The position numbers and the translations under genes are program-made. Below, one piece after another: positions 24,427-32,578 of a stretch of DNA of 58,700 nt. The first letter of the stretch is position 1. Every line of letters starts with the position of its first letter. Under the pieces are notes generated by a model. The model saw only the letters and a list, made by a program, of their open reading frames with translations, was not told the origin of the DNA and ran no database searches. This DNA is from Lachnospiraceae bacterium (lineage in GTDB: Bacteria > Bacillota > Clostridia > Lachnospirales > Lachnospiraceae), in the NCBI GenBank assembly GCA_017526985.1, contig JAFXQR010000094.1, positions 1 to 58,700 of the forward strand, written 5' to 3'.

Positions 24427-25338
24427 TTACGAGTCAGCATAATTTATGCCGGATTTTACATATTGTTTCGGATCCCATAACTGAAGATCTGCCTCTATAC
24501 TTTTTGTAGATTCTTCTGGATAAAACAGTTTCAGTAGATCTTTTACAATTCTCGTCATCAGCCGTTTTTCTGTAATCTGTCTCCGGAAAGCCAGCAGCAT
24601 TTTATGACGATCATAAGACCCATTATGAGCAAGTGCAAATGCCAGAGGGATAGTTATCTCCTCTTTATACAGATCCGCAATATCGAATGTAAACGATTGT
24701 GTGTGGCCTGTATGGATGAACCCGATCATTGGCGAGAACCCAAGAGATACAATTGCTGCCGTCACAATAGCATATAAAGTATGGTTAAGAGCAGTCAGAT
24801 ATTGATTTACAATATCCTGTGAGAAAAAATCATCCGGTTTATACGATCTTCCACTCCAATCCACATCATACTCTTCTGCACAGCGAAGATAGCAGTCTTT
24901 TACTCTCTGACCTTCAATACCTCGTAGTTCTTCTATGGATTTTGTTTTTAACCGGCTGTCCGGGTATCGGATCTCGTACATTTTATGTACCACATCCAGA
25001 TGAAGCTGTTTATTTTCGTGGAATCTTATCTGCTGCAGCATATTTTTGGAACGATTTGTTGCCGGTTCTCCATAGGCATAAAACACGGAAAGGTCTGTTC
25101 CGGAAAAACAGATAGAACAGCCTGCGGATGCGATATTACATACGGCTTTATGCGTGATCGATGTTCCGGGACCTAAAATCAGACAATTGATGGTTGTGAT
25201 CGGAACTTCAATGGCTTTATCCCCACGCAAAACCTGTATACCATATTCCGTCTGTTCGATTCTCGCTTTATCGATATACAGGAAAGAAATACGGTCTTCC
25301 GTGCGTGTCAAAAGGTGTTTGTTCTTTTCATCCAGCAT
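24427..25338 (-). CDS. cas1: CRISPR integrase Cas1, type I-E, 303 aa
   Basis: Clear Cas1e: RISFLYIDKARIEQ, LGPGTSITHKAV, YAYGEPATNRSKNML, then the three metal ligands in ELRGIEG (Glu), GFIHTGHT (His) and FTFDIADLYKEE (Asp). Cas1e with Cas2 inserts new spacers at the leader. It looks intact. AAGGAGATTTTGCG precedes the ATG. No cas2e follows: the stop runs directly into the leader. No promoter motif lies immediately upstream, only orfC-prime and the topoisomerase terminator. Confidence 0.96.
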   Translation of the reverse strand: MLDEKNKHLLTRTEDRISFLYIDKARIEQTEYGIQVLRGDKAIEVPITTINCLILGPGTSITHKAVCNIASAGCSICFSGTDLSVFYAYGEPATNRSKNMLQQIRFHENKQLHLDVVHKMYEIRYPDSRLKTKSIEELRGIEGQRVKDCYLRCAEEYDVDWSGRSYKPDDFFSQDIVNQYLTALNHTLYAIVTAAIVSLGFSPMIGFIHTGHTQSFTFDIADLYKEEITIPLAFALAHNGSYDRHKMLLAFRRQITEKRLMTRIVKDLLKLFYPEESTKSIEADLQLWDPKQYVKSGINYADS

Positions 25339-25357
25339 CGCAAAATCTCCTTATTAT

Positions 25358-25561
25358 TTACCACAAAAAGTGCTCCGGCAGATACCGGTCGGCAACATTT
25401 TTGATGAACTGCTCGGTTTCCTGCTCCTCTGCCCTATGGGTAATAGCCTGCTTTAAGTACCAGTCAGCCATAGCTGCGATTTCCGGGTGCTTATACCTCG
25501 GTACCCTGCTGCAGACATTCTTTATGATTGTCAATTGTCGGATCTGTTCTGCTTCTGTCAT
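25358..25561 (-). CDS. small protein 67 aa (orfC-prime), upstream of cas1
   Basis: Paralogue of the 69-aa orfC at 13882, sharing QLTIIKNVCSRVPRYKHPE, AxWYLKQ and the PEHFLW end. It ends 19 bp before cas1, in the same direction, in the slot where an adaptation partner might be expected. At 67 residues it is far below Cas2e (about 95), with no ferredoxin-like strand pattern, so I do not call it Cas2. There is no clear ribosome binding site. Confidence 0.6.
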   Translation of the reverse strand: MTEAEQIRQLTIIKNVCSRVPRYKHPEIAAMADWYLKQAITHRAEEQETEQFIKNVADRYLPEHFLW

Positions 25562-25573
25562 TTTACGAAAAAT

Positions 25574-25602
25574 GCGCCCCTTGTTATAAAGAGGCGCTTA
25601 CT
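25574..25602 (-). terminator. intrinsic terminator after topB
   Basis: Minus-strand GCGCC / GGCGC stem with a 15-nt loop, followed by ATTTTTC, nine bases past the topB stop. It would limit read-through into orfC-prime and cas1. Confidence 0.8.
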
Positions 25603-25610
25603 ATTGATCT

Positions 25611-27716
25611 TTATTTCTCAAACTCCATATCAAAATGGATGCTCTTGCCGCTTGCTTTCGTGCCGTCCTTCTTGGTGTAGGAGAACTCTTCTATCTTACC
25701 GGGTTTTAATGTCGCATTGTATTTGGTGCCCTTCTTGGAAACCAGACCCTTTACATGGATCGCTTCACCCTTCAGCACCTTCTTCCACTCAGCGTTTGTG
25801 AGTTCTTTGCCGAAAACCTTGCCGAACATCACACCGCATTTACCGCTGCAGTATGGACCATACTGGCCGACCGTCACTGCACTCTTGCAGGACGGGCATT
25901 CACCGAGCGTCTCTTTAGCAGCTCCATCTTTTCCGCCGGAAGACTTTCCACCCTTGCCTTTCAGCTTGCTCTCAAAGGACTGGAAGTTCGCATCCTTAAT
26001 CTTCTGTACAGAATCTTCCATCTTACTGAATAATGTCTCTTCGACTTCTTTGTAATCCAGCTTTCCGGTACGGATATGGTCCAGCATATCTTCCCACTTA
26101 CCGGACTCTACCGGCTTAAACAGGTCGATATCTTTGCAGGCCGCATAGATCGAAAGCGCTTTCTCGGTTGCCACAAAAGAATCTTTCTCTTTCTTAATGT
26201 AGCCGTTTGCGATACACTCTTTGATGATGTTCGCACGGGTTGCCGGAGTACCGATCTTGTACTTCACCGCGCCGTCTTCGCCCTCGTACTTCTCCGGCGT
26301 CTCCATCGCTTTGATTAAAGAACCGTCGTTATAGCGGGACGGTTTCTTATTTACCAGTTCCTTTGCAAAGAACTCGATCGGATGGATATTCTGACCCTTC
26401 TCGAACTTAATCCCGCTGCCGGCCTTCATCTCGTACTTCGGGTTCAGAATCAGCTCATACCCCGGCGTTACATCGAAGGATTCGGAGAAGATGTACGGGT
26501 CTTTGGTGCCGGAAGGAACGCCGGAAACCTTTACACTCATCGTATCCTTTACATTACCAAACATTGCCAGGAAACGGCGGCAGATCACTTCGTACAGAGC
26601 TTCCTGGTCTGCGGAAGCATTCTTCGGAAGACCTTCGCCGGTCGGAATGACTGCGGTATGGCCCTCGGATGCGATTGCCTTGTCGTTCGCATAGATCTTA
26701 TCCTTCAGAACATCACCAGGATCCCTTACCAGAAGATCGGTGCTCACATCCACTTCCTTTAAAATCTTCTTTGCGATATAGCCAATATCTACCTGGGAAG
26801 AGATATATTCGCATCCGGTTCTCGGATAAGATGTTGCTTTTGCTTCGTACAGGCTCTGCAGCACTTCCAGGGTTTTGTCACCGGACCACTTCATACGGGT
26901 ATGCATCTCGGTCTGCAGTGTGGACAGTTTGAACAGCTTCGGCGCTTTGGAGTGCTTCAGTTCATATTTTGCTTCCGCAATATCTGCATATTCCGTCTTC
27001 GGAACGGCCGCTATTGCAAGCTCCGGTGTATCAAATGCCTGATCCAGGACAAATTCACAGCCTTTGTAGTTAAACGCCGGCTTATAGGTCTTCTTTTCCT
27101 GGTAATTTAAGATCTCCAGTTCACGCTGCGCTACCAAGGCGATGATCGCTGCTTTTACACGGCCGGTCTGACAGAGTTCACCAGTCTTACAGGAGATCAC
27201 GCCGGTACCGTTCATACCAAACTGGTAATCTGCGTGCTGACGTACCAGCGCCGCCTCATACAGATGATCGAAATCACGGTCATCCTGCAGGTTTTTAAGA
27301 GCACCCAGGATAGCGCTCTCTACCAGGTCATTGGTCCAGAAACGCTTTACCGGAAGCGAGCTGTTTACAAAATCCAACACCAGTCGTACCAGAAGCTCGC
27401 CTTCCTGGTCCGGGTCGCCGGCGTGGATGATAAAATCATATCCACCGCTTTTTACCGCCTTGCGGATATTGTTCACCAGTTCATTCTTTCCGGGATTTAC
27501 CTTATATTCAAACGGATAATCCTCCGGAAAACTGCTGATACTCCAGCGGCCGTATTTTTCTGCATTAACTTCCTTCGGCAGCTTCAGTCCAACCAGATGT
27601 CCGGCCTGTGCTGTAAAATCGATGTCAATACCGATCTCTGCCTTGTGGCTGTTGTATACTTTCTGAATTTCCCTCATCAGGGAAGGTTTCTCTGCGATCA
27701 AAAGTGCTTTTGCCAT
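25611..27716 (-). CDS. topB: DNA topoisomerase III (TopB/plasmid TraE-type), 701 aa
   Basis: A type IA topoisomerase: N-terminal TOPRIM (LLIAEKPSLMREI; later IIHAGDPDQEGELLVR with the DxDxE metal motif) and the active tyrosine in TSYPRTGCEYIS near residue 300. After it come GEGLPKNASADQ and GTPATRANIIKECIANGYI, as in TopB. The C-terminus carries one four-Cys zinc ribbon (ECPSCKSAV...YCSGKCGVMF). Large conjugative elements often carry such enzymes to resolve replication intermediates. AAAGGAGATAAGACAGCT precedes the ATG. Confidence 0.95.
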   Translation of the reverse strand: MAKALLIAEKPSLMREIQKVYNSHKAEIGIDIDFTAQAGHLVGLKLPKEVNAEKYGRWSISSFPEDYPFEYKVNPGKNELVNNIRKAVKSGGYDFIIHAGDPDQEGELLVRLVLDFVNSSLPVKRFWTNDLVESAILGALKNLQDDRDFDHLYEAALVRQHADYQFGMNGTGVISCKTGELCQTGRVKAAIIALVAQRELEILNYQEKKTYKPAFNYKGCEFVLDQAFDTPELAIAAVPKTEYADIAEAKYELKHSKAPKLFKLSTLQTEMHTRMKWSGDKTLEVLQSLYEAKATSYPRTGCEYISSQVDIGYIAKKILKEVDVSTDLLVRDPGDVLKDKIYANDKAIASEGHTAVIPTGEGLPKNASADQEALYEVICRRFLAMFGNVKDTMSVKVSGVPSGTKDPYIFSESFDVTPGYELILNPKYEMKAGSGIKFEKGQNIHPIEFFAKELVNKKPSRYNDGSLIKAMETPEKYEGEDGAVKYKIGTPATRANIIKECIANGYIKKEKDSFVATEKALSIYAACKDIDLFKPVESGKWEDMLDHIRTGKLDYKEVEETLFSKMEDSVQKIKDANFQSFESKLKGKGGKSSGGKDGAAKETLGECPSCKSAVTVGQYGPYCSGKCGVMFGKVFGKELTNAEWKKVLKGEAIHVKGLVSKKGTKYNATLKPGKIEEFSYTKKDGTKASGKSIHFDMEFEK

Positions 27717-27780
27717 AGCTGTCTTATCTCCTTTAATTTTGTCTGCAGCCCAAACACGATAACCGGGCTCATATAGTAAT

Positions 27781-27820
27781 GGGAGCGGTGGTTTTCCGCG
27801 TCCAAATGAACTTGTTCATT
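27781..27820 (-). promoter_or_regulatory. leader module of topB: palindrome plus GC hairpin
   Basis: Just downstream of the promoter motif lies the near-palindrome AATGAACTTGTTCATT (27805-27820), then a GC hairpin, GGACGCGGAAAACCACCGC on the minus strand (27785-27803), followed by CATTACTATA. The same order occurs before the genes at 38325 and 40886. Confidence 0.65.
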
Positions 27821-27844
27821 ACTATATGAAAAATAATATTTCCC
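27821..27844 (-). promoter_or_regulatory. element-wide promoter-like motif, copy 11 (topB)
   Basis: Minus-strand AATATTATTTTTCATATAGT, 105 bp upstream of topB. Confidence 0.7.
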
Positions 27845-27845
27845 G

Positions 27846-27874
27846 ACAGAAAAAAACAGATCACAGGGATCTGT
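27846..27874 (-). terminator. intrinsic terminator after the 102-aa gene
   Basis: Although 27861 is the stop position of the 102-aa gene, the hairpin ACAGATC / GATCTGT (27856-27874) straddles it and is followed by TTTTTT on the minus strand. Confidence 0.8.
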
Positions 27875-28169
27875 CTTTTTCTTCTTCCGGCCACAATTTC
27901 TCTGAAAGGATCTTGTAGGCTTCAAAATAAGTTTCCATATCCGTCTTTGGAGCCAGATCTGCATCTTTCACAAAAGACTGAACGGTATCTTTCACCCCAT
28001 TTCGATAACCGTATTCACACATCCAGCGTACAAGATCCGCAAAACCAGTTTGCTCTTCCGGCGTACCATCCAAAACCTTTGGATAAAAACGCTCTGCAAT
28101 TTCACGGATATCGTCGCCAGTAGGGGAAGAGTATTTGTTTAAAACCGGCGGGATTGCTGTTTTCTTCAT
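27861..28169 (-). CDS. hypothetical protein, 102 aa
   Basis: A helical soluble protein (DDIREIAERFYPKVLDG, FADLVRWMCEYGYRNGVK) with no assigned family. Its terminal codons lie in the terminator stem. AAGGAGTGAAAAATT precedes the ATG. It is the last gene of the five-gene unit starting at 31879. Confidence 0.7.
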   Translation of the reverse strand: MKKTAIPPVLNKYSSPTGDDIREIAERFYPKVLDGTPEEQTGFADLVRWMCEYGYRNGVKDTVQSFVKDADLAPKTDMETYFEAYKILSEKLWPEEEKDRSL

Positions 28170-28175
28170 AATTTT

Positions 28176-28508
28176 TCACTCCTTACTCTCTTTTAAGATT
28201 TGAATTTCTTCTTTTGCAGCAGAAAGTTCCGTCTCCAGCTCCTTAACACGGTTCTGATACCACGACAGATCGTGTTCCGGAGCGATATTTTCTGCTTTAC
28301 CGACGCTGCGGAAGGAGAAATTGTAATTCGGGTAGTCCTTTCCCTGCTGATAATACTTGTTTTTCCGCACCACCAGGCGTACTTCTCCGGACAGGTCCTT
28401 TAAATCGGAAATTGGGAATGGCTGCGATACAAAGTTTTGGTATTCCGGTTTCCACCACAGTCCTTCCCAACTGGTCGATTTCTTTTCCTGTACTTCGATC
28501 TTTCCCAT
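28176..28508 (-). CDS. hypothetical protein, 110 aa, C-terminal coiled coil
   Basis: The first 80 residues suggest a small beta domain (EVRLVVRKNKYYQQGKDYPN, YNFSFRSVG) and the last 30 form a heptad coiled coil (NRVKELETELSAAKEEIQIL). AAGGAGAGGTTTT precedes the ATG. It lies between the GGDEF gene and the 102-aa gene. Confidence 0.7.
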   Translation of the reverse strand: MGKIEVQEKKSTSWEGLWWKPEYQNFVSQPFPISDLKDLSGEVRLVVRKNKYYQQGKDYPNYNFSFRSVGKAENIAPEHDLSWYQNRVKELETELSAAKEEIQILKESKE

Positions 28509-28519
28509 AAAACCTCTCC

Positions 28520-30634
28520 TTAGATATAGATATGGCGGAAGATATTGATCCCTTTGATGCTATGGATGTCCTTCTCGGAACGGAAGCGGCCGGAAAGCAG
28601 GCCATCCGCGATCTCTTTGAACAGATCCGTCACTTCGTCATAATACTCATCGGAACCAAAATACTGGGATCCGCCTTCCCAGACCACATAAAGATAGGAA
28701 TAATCGATCATACCGTTCTGGCTCGTGATCAGATTGAAAAACTCATCCATATCTGTGATCACAAACAGACTGTTAAAGTTCGGATCAGCGATCAGGATCG
28801 CCCGGATCTCCGAAGACTTCTTCTGGATCTGGCGGATAATATCCTTTGTGCTGGTCGGATCTGCCTGCGTGTGTTTTTTCTGGATCTTACTCTTTAGCGC
28901 CTGCTGTTCCTTCGGAAGCAGTTCGTCGTGATCCTTTTGCGGCTTTTCCTGCTTTACCTCTTCCTTTGGCTGCTCTTCTCTGGCGTTCAGTTCCGGATGG
29001 GACTGCTTATACGCCTTCTTATTCCGGTACATAGAAGCATCGGCTGCCTTTATGATATCATCGATAGATACTTTACCATCCCCGATCGCAAAACCGATTG
29101 ACATTGCGTGCGGGATATGCTTCTCATTCTTCTTGAACAGATCCTGCAGGTCGTTATGAATCTTAGCGGCATTTTCCGTGATCATATCCTGTGTACCACG
29201 CTTCTGCTTCTGCAGGATAACAACGAATTCATCGCCGCCGATACGGTAAGCTTTGTCCTCGCCAAAATACTTCTGGATGATCGATGCACAGTTCTTGATC
29301 AGCAGATCGCCATCCTGGTGGGAGTATTTATCATTTACATACTTCAGATTGTTTATATCAAAGAATACTACAGCAATCTGGTTACCGCAGGTCTTGATCG
29401 TCTCGTGATATGCCCTGGAGTTCAGCATACCGGTAGAATCGTCATGCAGCGCAATATATTTCCAGTCCGGCTCGTCTGCAACCGCCACCGAGGCTGCTGC
29501 CGCAGGCTTGGTCTTTGCGGGTTTCTCCCGTACCGGTTTGGCGGGTTTTGCCTGCTTTTCCGGCTTCTGGAGCAGGGAAAAGATGGACTTCTTTTCTGGC
29601 TTCGCCATACGAGCGCTCTGCACTCTTTCTGGCTGCGCCATACGAGTGCTTTGCACTCTTTCCGGAGTCTTTTCCTCTTTGGGCTGTTTCGCCACAACCA
29701 GCTCCGGCTTCTTCTCTTCTTCTTTCTTTGCGGCAGCAGGTTTTGTCTCTTCCAGAGGTTTTTCGGTCTCTTCTTCCGAAGGCTTTACAGCCCCTTTTGC
29801 CAAAGGCTTTGCATCCCCTTCTTTTTCCGGCTCTCCAAAAGATACATCCGCAAATGCATCTGCCAGTTCGTCTTCGATGGACGCATCAGAGATGCTTTCA
29901 TCTTCAATGGGCGCATCAGAGATGCTGTCATCTTCCGCTTCTTCGGAAGACATACCTTCCATACCTTCCGAAAGGTCAAAATCAAAGGTTGGCTCCTCCG
30001 GTTCTTCCGTAACCGGTTCGAATTCTGCCTGGGCTTCGATCTGTTCCTCAACAGACTCCGGGGCTGCAGTCTCTTCCGGCACCACAGTCTCCGGCTGCTC
30101 TTTCTCCGGCTCTGCAGCAGGTGTCTTTGGCTGGATCTCCTGCTCGATAACTTCTTCCAGGGGTTTCTGGGTCTTTGGTTTCTTTCGGAAAACCTTCGTC
30201 AATTTTCCAAAGAAAGTATTCTCTTTGGCAAGACGCTCTTCTTCCTCTTCCCGAAGGCGCTCTTCTTCTTCCCGTTTTAAGCGTTCCGCCTTTGCTTTCT
30301 GTTCTGCTTCGTAACGCTTTCGGTTATAGTCTTCTTCTACAGAAGCAAGACGCTTCTGATAGGCTTCTTCCTCCTGGCGCAGATATTCTTCACGCTGCTT
30401 ACGTTCCCTTTCGATTTCATCCGACATTTCCTGGTCAGCGCCGGAGTTGATCTCACGCAGCAGCTCATTGATGTTATTCTCTTCTTCTTCGTCATTTACC
30501 TGGGAATCGTCAATACCAAGTCCGGAGATGGATTGGTCGTCATCCGTATATAATCCGGCTTCGTCATCATCCGGCATCGGTTCTCCGAATTCTGCAGCCT
30601 CTTCTGCAGCGCTGAAATTAAATAGTTTCTCCAT
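28520..30634 (-). CDS. GGDEF-domain protein with long charged N-terminus, 704 aa
   Basis: Residues about 395-555 form a complete GGDEF domain: VVFFDINNLKYVND, DGDLLIKNCASII and YRIGGDEFVVILQ, so the active-site loop for cyclic-di-GMP synthesis is intact. Before it lie about 380 residues of acidic, Pro/Glu/Lys-rich low-complexity sequence, with a coiled coil (YLRQEEEAYQKRLASVEED) and no membrane helix. A C-terminal domain of about 115 residues (LFVITDMDEFFNLIT, YLYVVWEGGS) is unassigned. A second messenger enzyme on a mobile element is uncommon. It lies upstream of small hypothetical genes and after a membrane protein in one unit. Confidence 0.88.
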   Translation of the reverse strand: MEKLFNFSAAEEAAEFGEPMPDDDEAGLYTDDDQSISGLGIDDSQVNDEEEENNINELLREINSGADQEMSDEIERERKQREEYLRQEEEAYQKRLASVEEDYNRKRYEAEQKAKAERLKREEEERLREEEEERLAKENTFFGKLTKVFRKKPKTQKPLEEVIEQEIQPKTPAAEPEKEQPETVVPEETAAPESVEEQIEAQAEFEPVTEEPEEPTFDFDLSEGMEGMSSEEAEDDSISDAPIEDESISDASIEDELADAFADVSFGEPEKEGDAKPLAKGAVKPSEEETEKPLEETKPAAAKKEEEKKPELVVAKQPKEEKTPERVQSTRMAQPERVQSARMAKPEKKSIFSLLQKPEKQAKPAKPVREKPAKTKPAAAASVAVADEPDWKYIALHDDSTGMLNSRAYHETIKTCGNQIAVVFFDINNLKYVNDKYSHQDGDLLIKNCASIIQKYFGEDKAYRIGGDEFVVILQKQKRGTQDMITENAAKIHNDLQDLFKKNEKHIPHAMSIGFAIGDGKVSIDDIIKAADASMYRNKKAYKQSHPELNAREEQPKEEVKQEKPQKDHDELLPKEQQALKSKIQKKHTQADPTSTKDIIRQIQKKSSEIRAILIADPNFNSLFVITDMDEFFNLITSQNGMIDYSYLYVVWEGGSQYFGSDEYYDEVTDLFKEIADGLLSGRFRSEKDIHSIKGINIFRHIYI

Positions 30635-30657
30635 AGGTTCTGTCCTCTCGTTTCATT

Positions 30658-31299
30658 TTAAAAACTGGTCAAGAAATACAGGATCGTTGTGATCAGATAG
30701 CCGGCCGGAAGATAATATACCAGACGGTCGTGTTTAACCACGATATCTTTCTTCTGAAACTGCGCTTTCTTCTCTCTTGCAGACGCCCGGATCTCTCCCG
30801 GCATAAACAATGCTGCAGCAAGCACAAAGCTCAGCACCGGGTAAACAAAGTTGAATTCACGGAAATAGACCCCGTGACGGCTTCCGATCAGGCCGCTTGC
30901 GATGATTAAAAACATGTTTTCCATATCCTGCGTCTTAAATACCCGAAATATCGAGATCATCCCAAGGAATACCGCAAAGCCGATGAACGGTGCAAACGGG
31001 ATATTCCGTTTTAAGATCAGACTGAATAAAAAGAACAGCGCTATCACTCCTGCGGATACTGCCCATTTCCATCTTGTAAGAGAAGCTGCCCAGTCACGAA
31101 GGCTCTGTATCGGCCGAAATGCTTTCACGGAAGCAACAATGTGCTGGATCGTCATTCTCTCTTTTACGACCGGTGTCTTATCGGTGTTACGCAGCACAAA
31201 GTACCATAATGCCAGAGACACCAAAAGGCAGGGCACTGCAAGAAACAGTTCCTTCATCATCACTGCGACATCAACATCTTCAAATCCGGTTATTGGCAT
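30658..31299 (-). CDS. multi-pass membrane protein, 213 aa
   Basis: Five or six hydrophobic helices are visible: LFLAVPCLLVSLALWYFVL, WAVSAGVIALFFLFSLIL, FIGFAVFLGMISIF, MFLIIASGLIG, VYPVLSFVLAAALFM and LPAGYLITTILYFL. Basic loops (SAREKKAQFQKKD) favour a cytoplasmic position. AAGGGGAAGAT precedes the ATG. Family unknown. It could be a conjugation-channel or anchor component alongside the GGDEF protein. Confidence 0.75.
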   Translation of the reverse strand: MPITGFEDVDVAVMMKELFLAVPCLLVSLALWYFVLRNTDKTPVVKERMTIQHIVASVKAFRPIQSLRDWAASLTRWKWAVSAGVIALFFLFSLILKRNIPFAPFIGFAVFLGMISIFRVFKTQDMENMFLIIASGLIGSRHGVYFREFNFVYPVLSFVLAAALFMPGEIRASAREKKAQFQKKDIVVKHDRLVYYLPAGYLITTILYFLTSF

Positions 31300-31312
31300 A
31301 TCTTCCCCTTTC

Positions 31313-31879
31313 TTACGCTACCTGAAATACATAGCGCATAAATTCCTTTTCTTCGTTCGTCATTGTGGAATTGTCCACCCCAAGATCAAAATCGGAAATT
31401 CCGATCAGGTGCTTGTTCACCAGTTCTTCTACCTTCTCTTCTCCGTAACGCTCACGGAATGGTTCTGAGAAACTGCACAAAGCATCCCAGTCAATACGAA
31501 GTCCGGCTCTCGGGTTGCGGAGTGTTTTGAACATCCGAAGCCGCTGGGATTCGGAAGGCGGGAGTCCAATTTCCCGAAGTGTATCGGCGATACGGATCGT
31601 ATCTTCTTTCTTCAAAGTATCTTCCCACGCCTTTTCGTTCTGTTTTCGTTCCGATACCTCTTTCCGGCCGTATAATCGGAGCAGCTCTTCTCTTACCGGG
31701 TTATTCTGTGTCAGCACTCCATCTTCTACCGTTTTATCTTCCGGTGCATACCATCCGTTCTGTCTCTGCTCAAAGATCGAACCACGGATATAGACCGCAC
31801 CTTTCTTTCTCACATCGATCTTCTGGTAGAAATCAACAACCAAACGATCTTCTGCCACTGTTTTTGTACGAACCGCCAT
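31313..31879 (-). CDS. hypothetical protein, 188 aa
   Basis: First gene of the unit running to 27861. It is basic in its N-terminal half (RLVVDFYQKIDVRKKGAVYIRG) and helical and acidic later. No domain is recognised. AAAGGAGCGGTATTCAAAT precedes the ATG. Confidence 0.7.
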   Translation of the reverse strand: MAVRTKTVAEDRLVVDFYQKIDVRKKGAVYIRGSIFEQRQNGWYAPEDKTVEDGVLTQNNPVREELLRLYGRKEVSERKQNEKAWEDTLKKEDTIRIADTLREIGLPPSESQRLRMFKTLRNPRAGLRIDWDALCSFSEPFRERYGEEKVEELVNKHLIGISDFDLGVDNSTMTNEEKEFMRYVFQVA

Positions 31880-31931
31880 ATTTGAATACCGCTCCTTTCT
31901 GCTACTGGAATGATCGTTCTATGTTCTTGTA

Positions 31932-31957
31932 ACTATATATGAAAAACAATATTTTCC
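31932..31957 (-). promoter_or_regulatory. element-wide promoter-like motif, copy 12
   Basis: Minus-strand AATATTGTTTTTCATATATA, 53 bp upstream of the 188-aa gene. It drives the last leftward unit before the divergent junction. Confidence 0.65.
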
Positions 31958-32527
31958 TTTTTCAGAAATTTTTCAAGGACACTATGGAGCAAACAAAGAC
32001 GAACAGAAATGCAGAACAAGTATATAGCAATACAAAAGATAACAGCATAAAGAGAGGTACAAACCATTAACAACAAAGACATACCCTAATATCTATATAA
32101 AGCATTTTATGTTTCAAAAGCATACTTAGGTATCTATATAATAGCCTTATACCTCTCCATAGGGCTTATTCCTCACTTTCTACCCTATCATCACAAAAAT
32201 ATATCCTCATGACTCACCCTAACTCTCTTATAGATATGTATTTTATATCGGATTTTTGGGGTAGTAGCATAATTACTAAACAACAATATGGATTATTGTG
32301 CAACATTAACAAAGGCTGGAGGTTATGGAGGTATATATTTGTGTGCAAAAAATTCGCTCTATCGGATTTTTGGGGTACATAATAATGTTGTTGCGTAAAG
32401 TATAAAATAGAATGGAATCTGCTATCGGATTTTTGGGGTATAGGGTATTGTTGTTTTGTAAAGGGTGAAATAAAATAGTCCCTCCCTATCGGATTTTTGG
32501 GGTAGCCCCAAACCATATTCTGATTTT
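31958..32527. other. gene-free divergent junction, AT-rich, candidate oriT/oriV
   Basis: About 570 bp between divergent genes. The left half has two TATCTATATAA boxes (near 32090 and 32130). The right half has the four 18-bp repeats listed separately. A 100-codon leftward reading frame here (32214-32516) only reads the repeats as LLPQKSD/VPQKSD and has no binding site. The position beside the MobV gene makes an origin of transfer or replication plausible. Confidence 0.5.
32246..32504. repeat. four 18-bp direct repeats upstream of the relaxase gene (iteron-like)
   Basis: TATCGGATTTTTGGGGTA occurs perfectly at 32246-32263, 32360-32377, 32423-32440 and 32487-32504. The last three are 63-64 bp apart, and the sequence between them is partly conserved (TTGTTGTT, then GTAAAG, then AAAATAG), so the unit is longer than the perfect core. 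Identity over all 18 bases suggests binding by a protein. Confidence 0.85.
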
Positions 32528-32544
32528 GTTATTTTTCATATACT
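32528..32544 (+). promoter_or_regulatory. element-wide promoter-like motif, copy 13 (relaxase gene)
   Basis: Plus-strand TTATTTTTCATATACT, 35 bp upstream of the MobV ATG. It proves the motif orientation follows the gene. Confidence 0.7.
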
Positions 32545-32578
32545 TATAGATTTATTACGCAAGTACGGAGGGAATAAA

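Noticed and set aside
25358-25561. The 67-aa ORF as a possible Cas2.
   Set aside because: Too short, no beta-alpha-beta-beta pattern of Cas2, and a clear paralogue exists away from cas1.
27698-27964. 88-codon leftward frame overlapping the topB start and its leader.
   Set aside because: Runs through the promoter motif, palindrome and terminator; the 102-aa gene and topB have better starts.
29108-30314. Long rightward frames rich in Phe/Leu/Ser.
   Set aside because: Antisense of the Glu/Lys-rich N-terminus of the GGDEF protein.
32214-32516. 100-codon leftward frame in the repeat region before the relaxase gene.
   Set aside because: Encodes the 18-bp repeats as PQKSD motifs, no ribosome binding site, AT-rich composition; better explained as non-coding.
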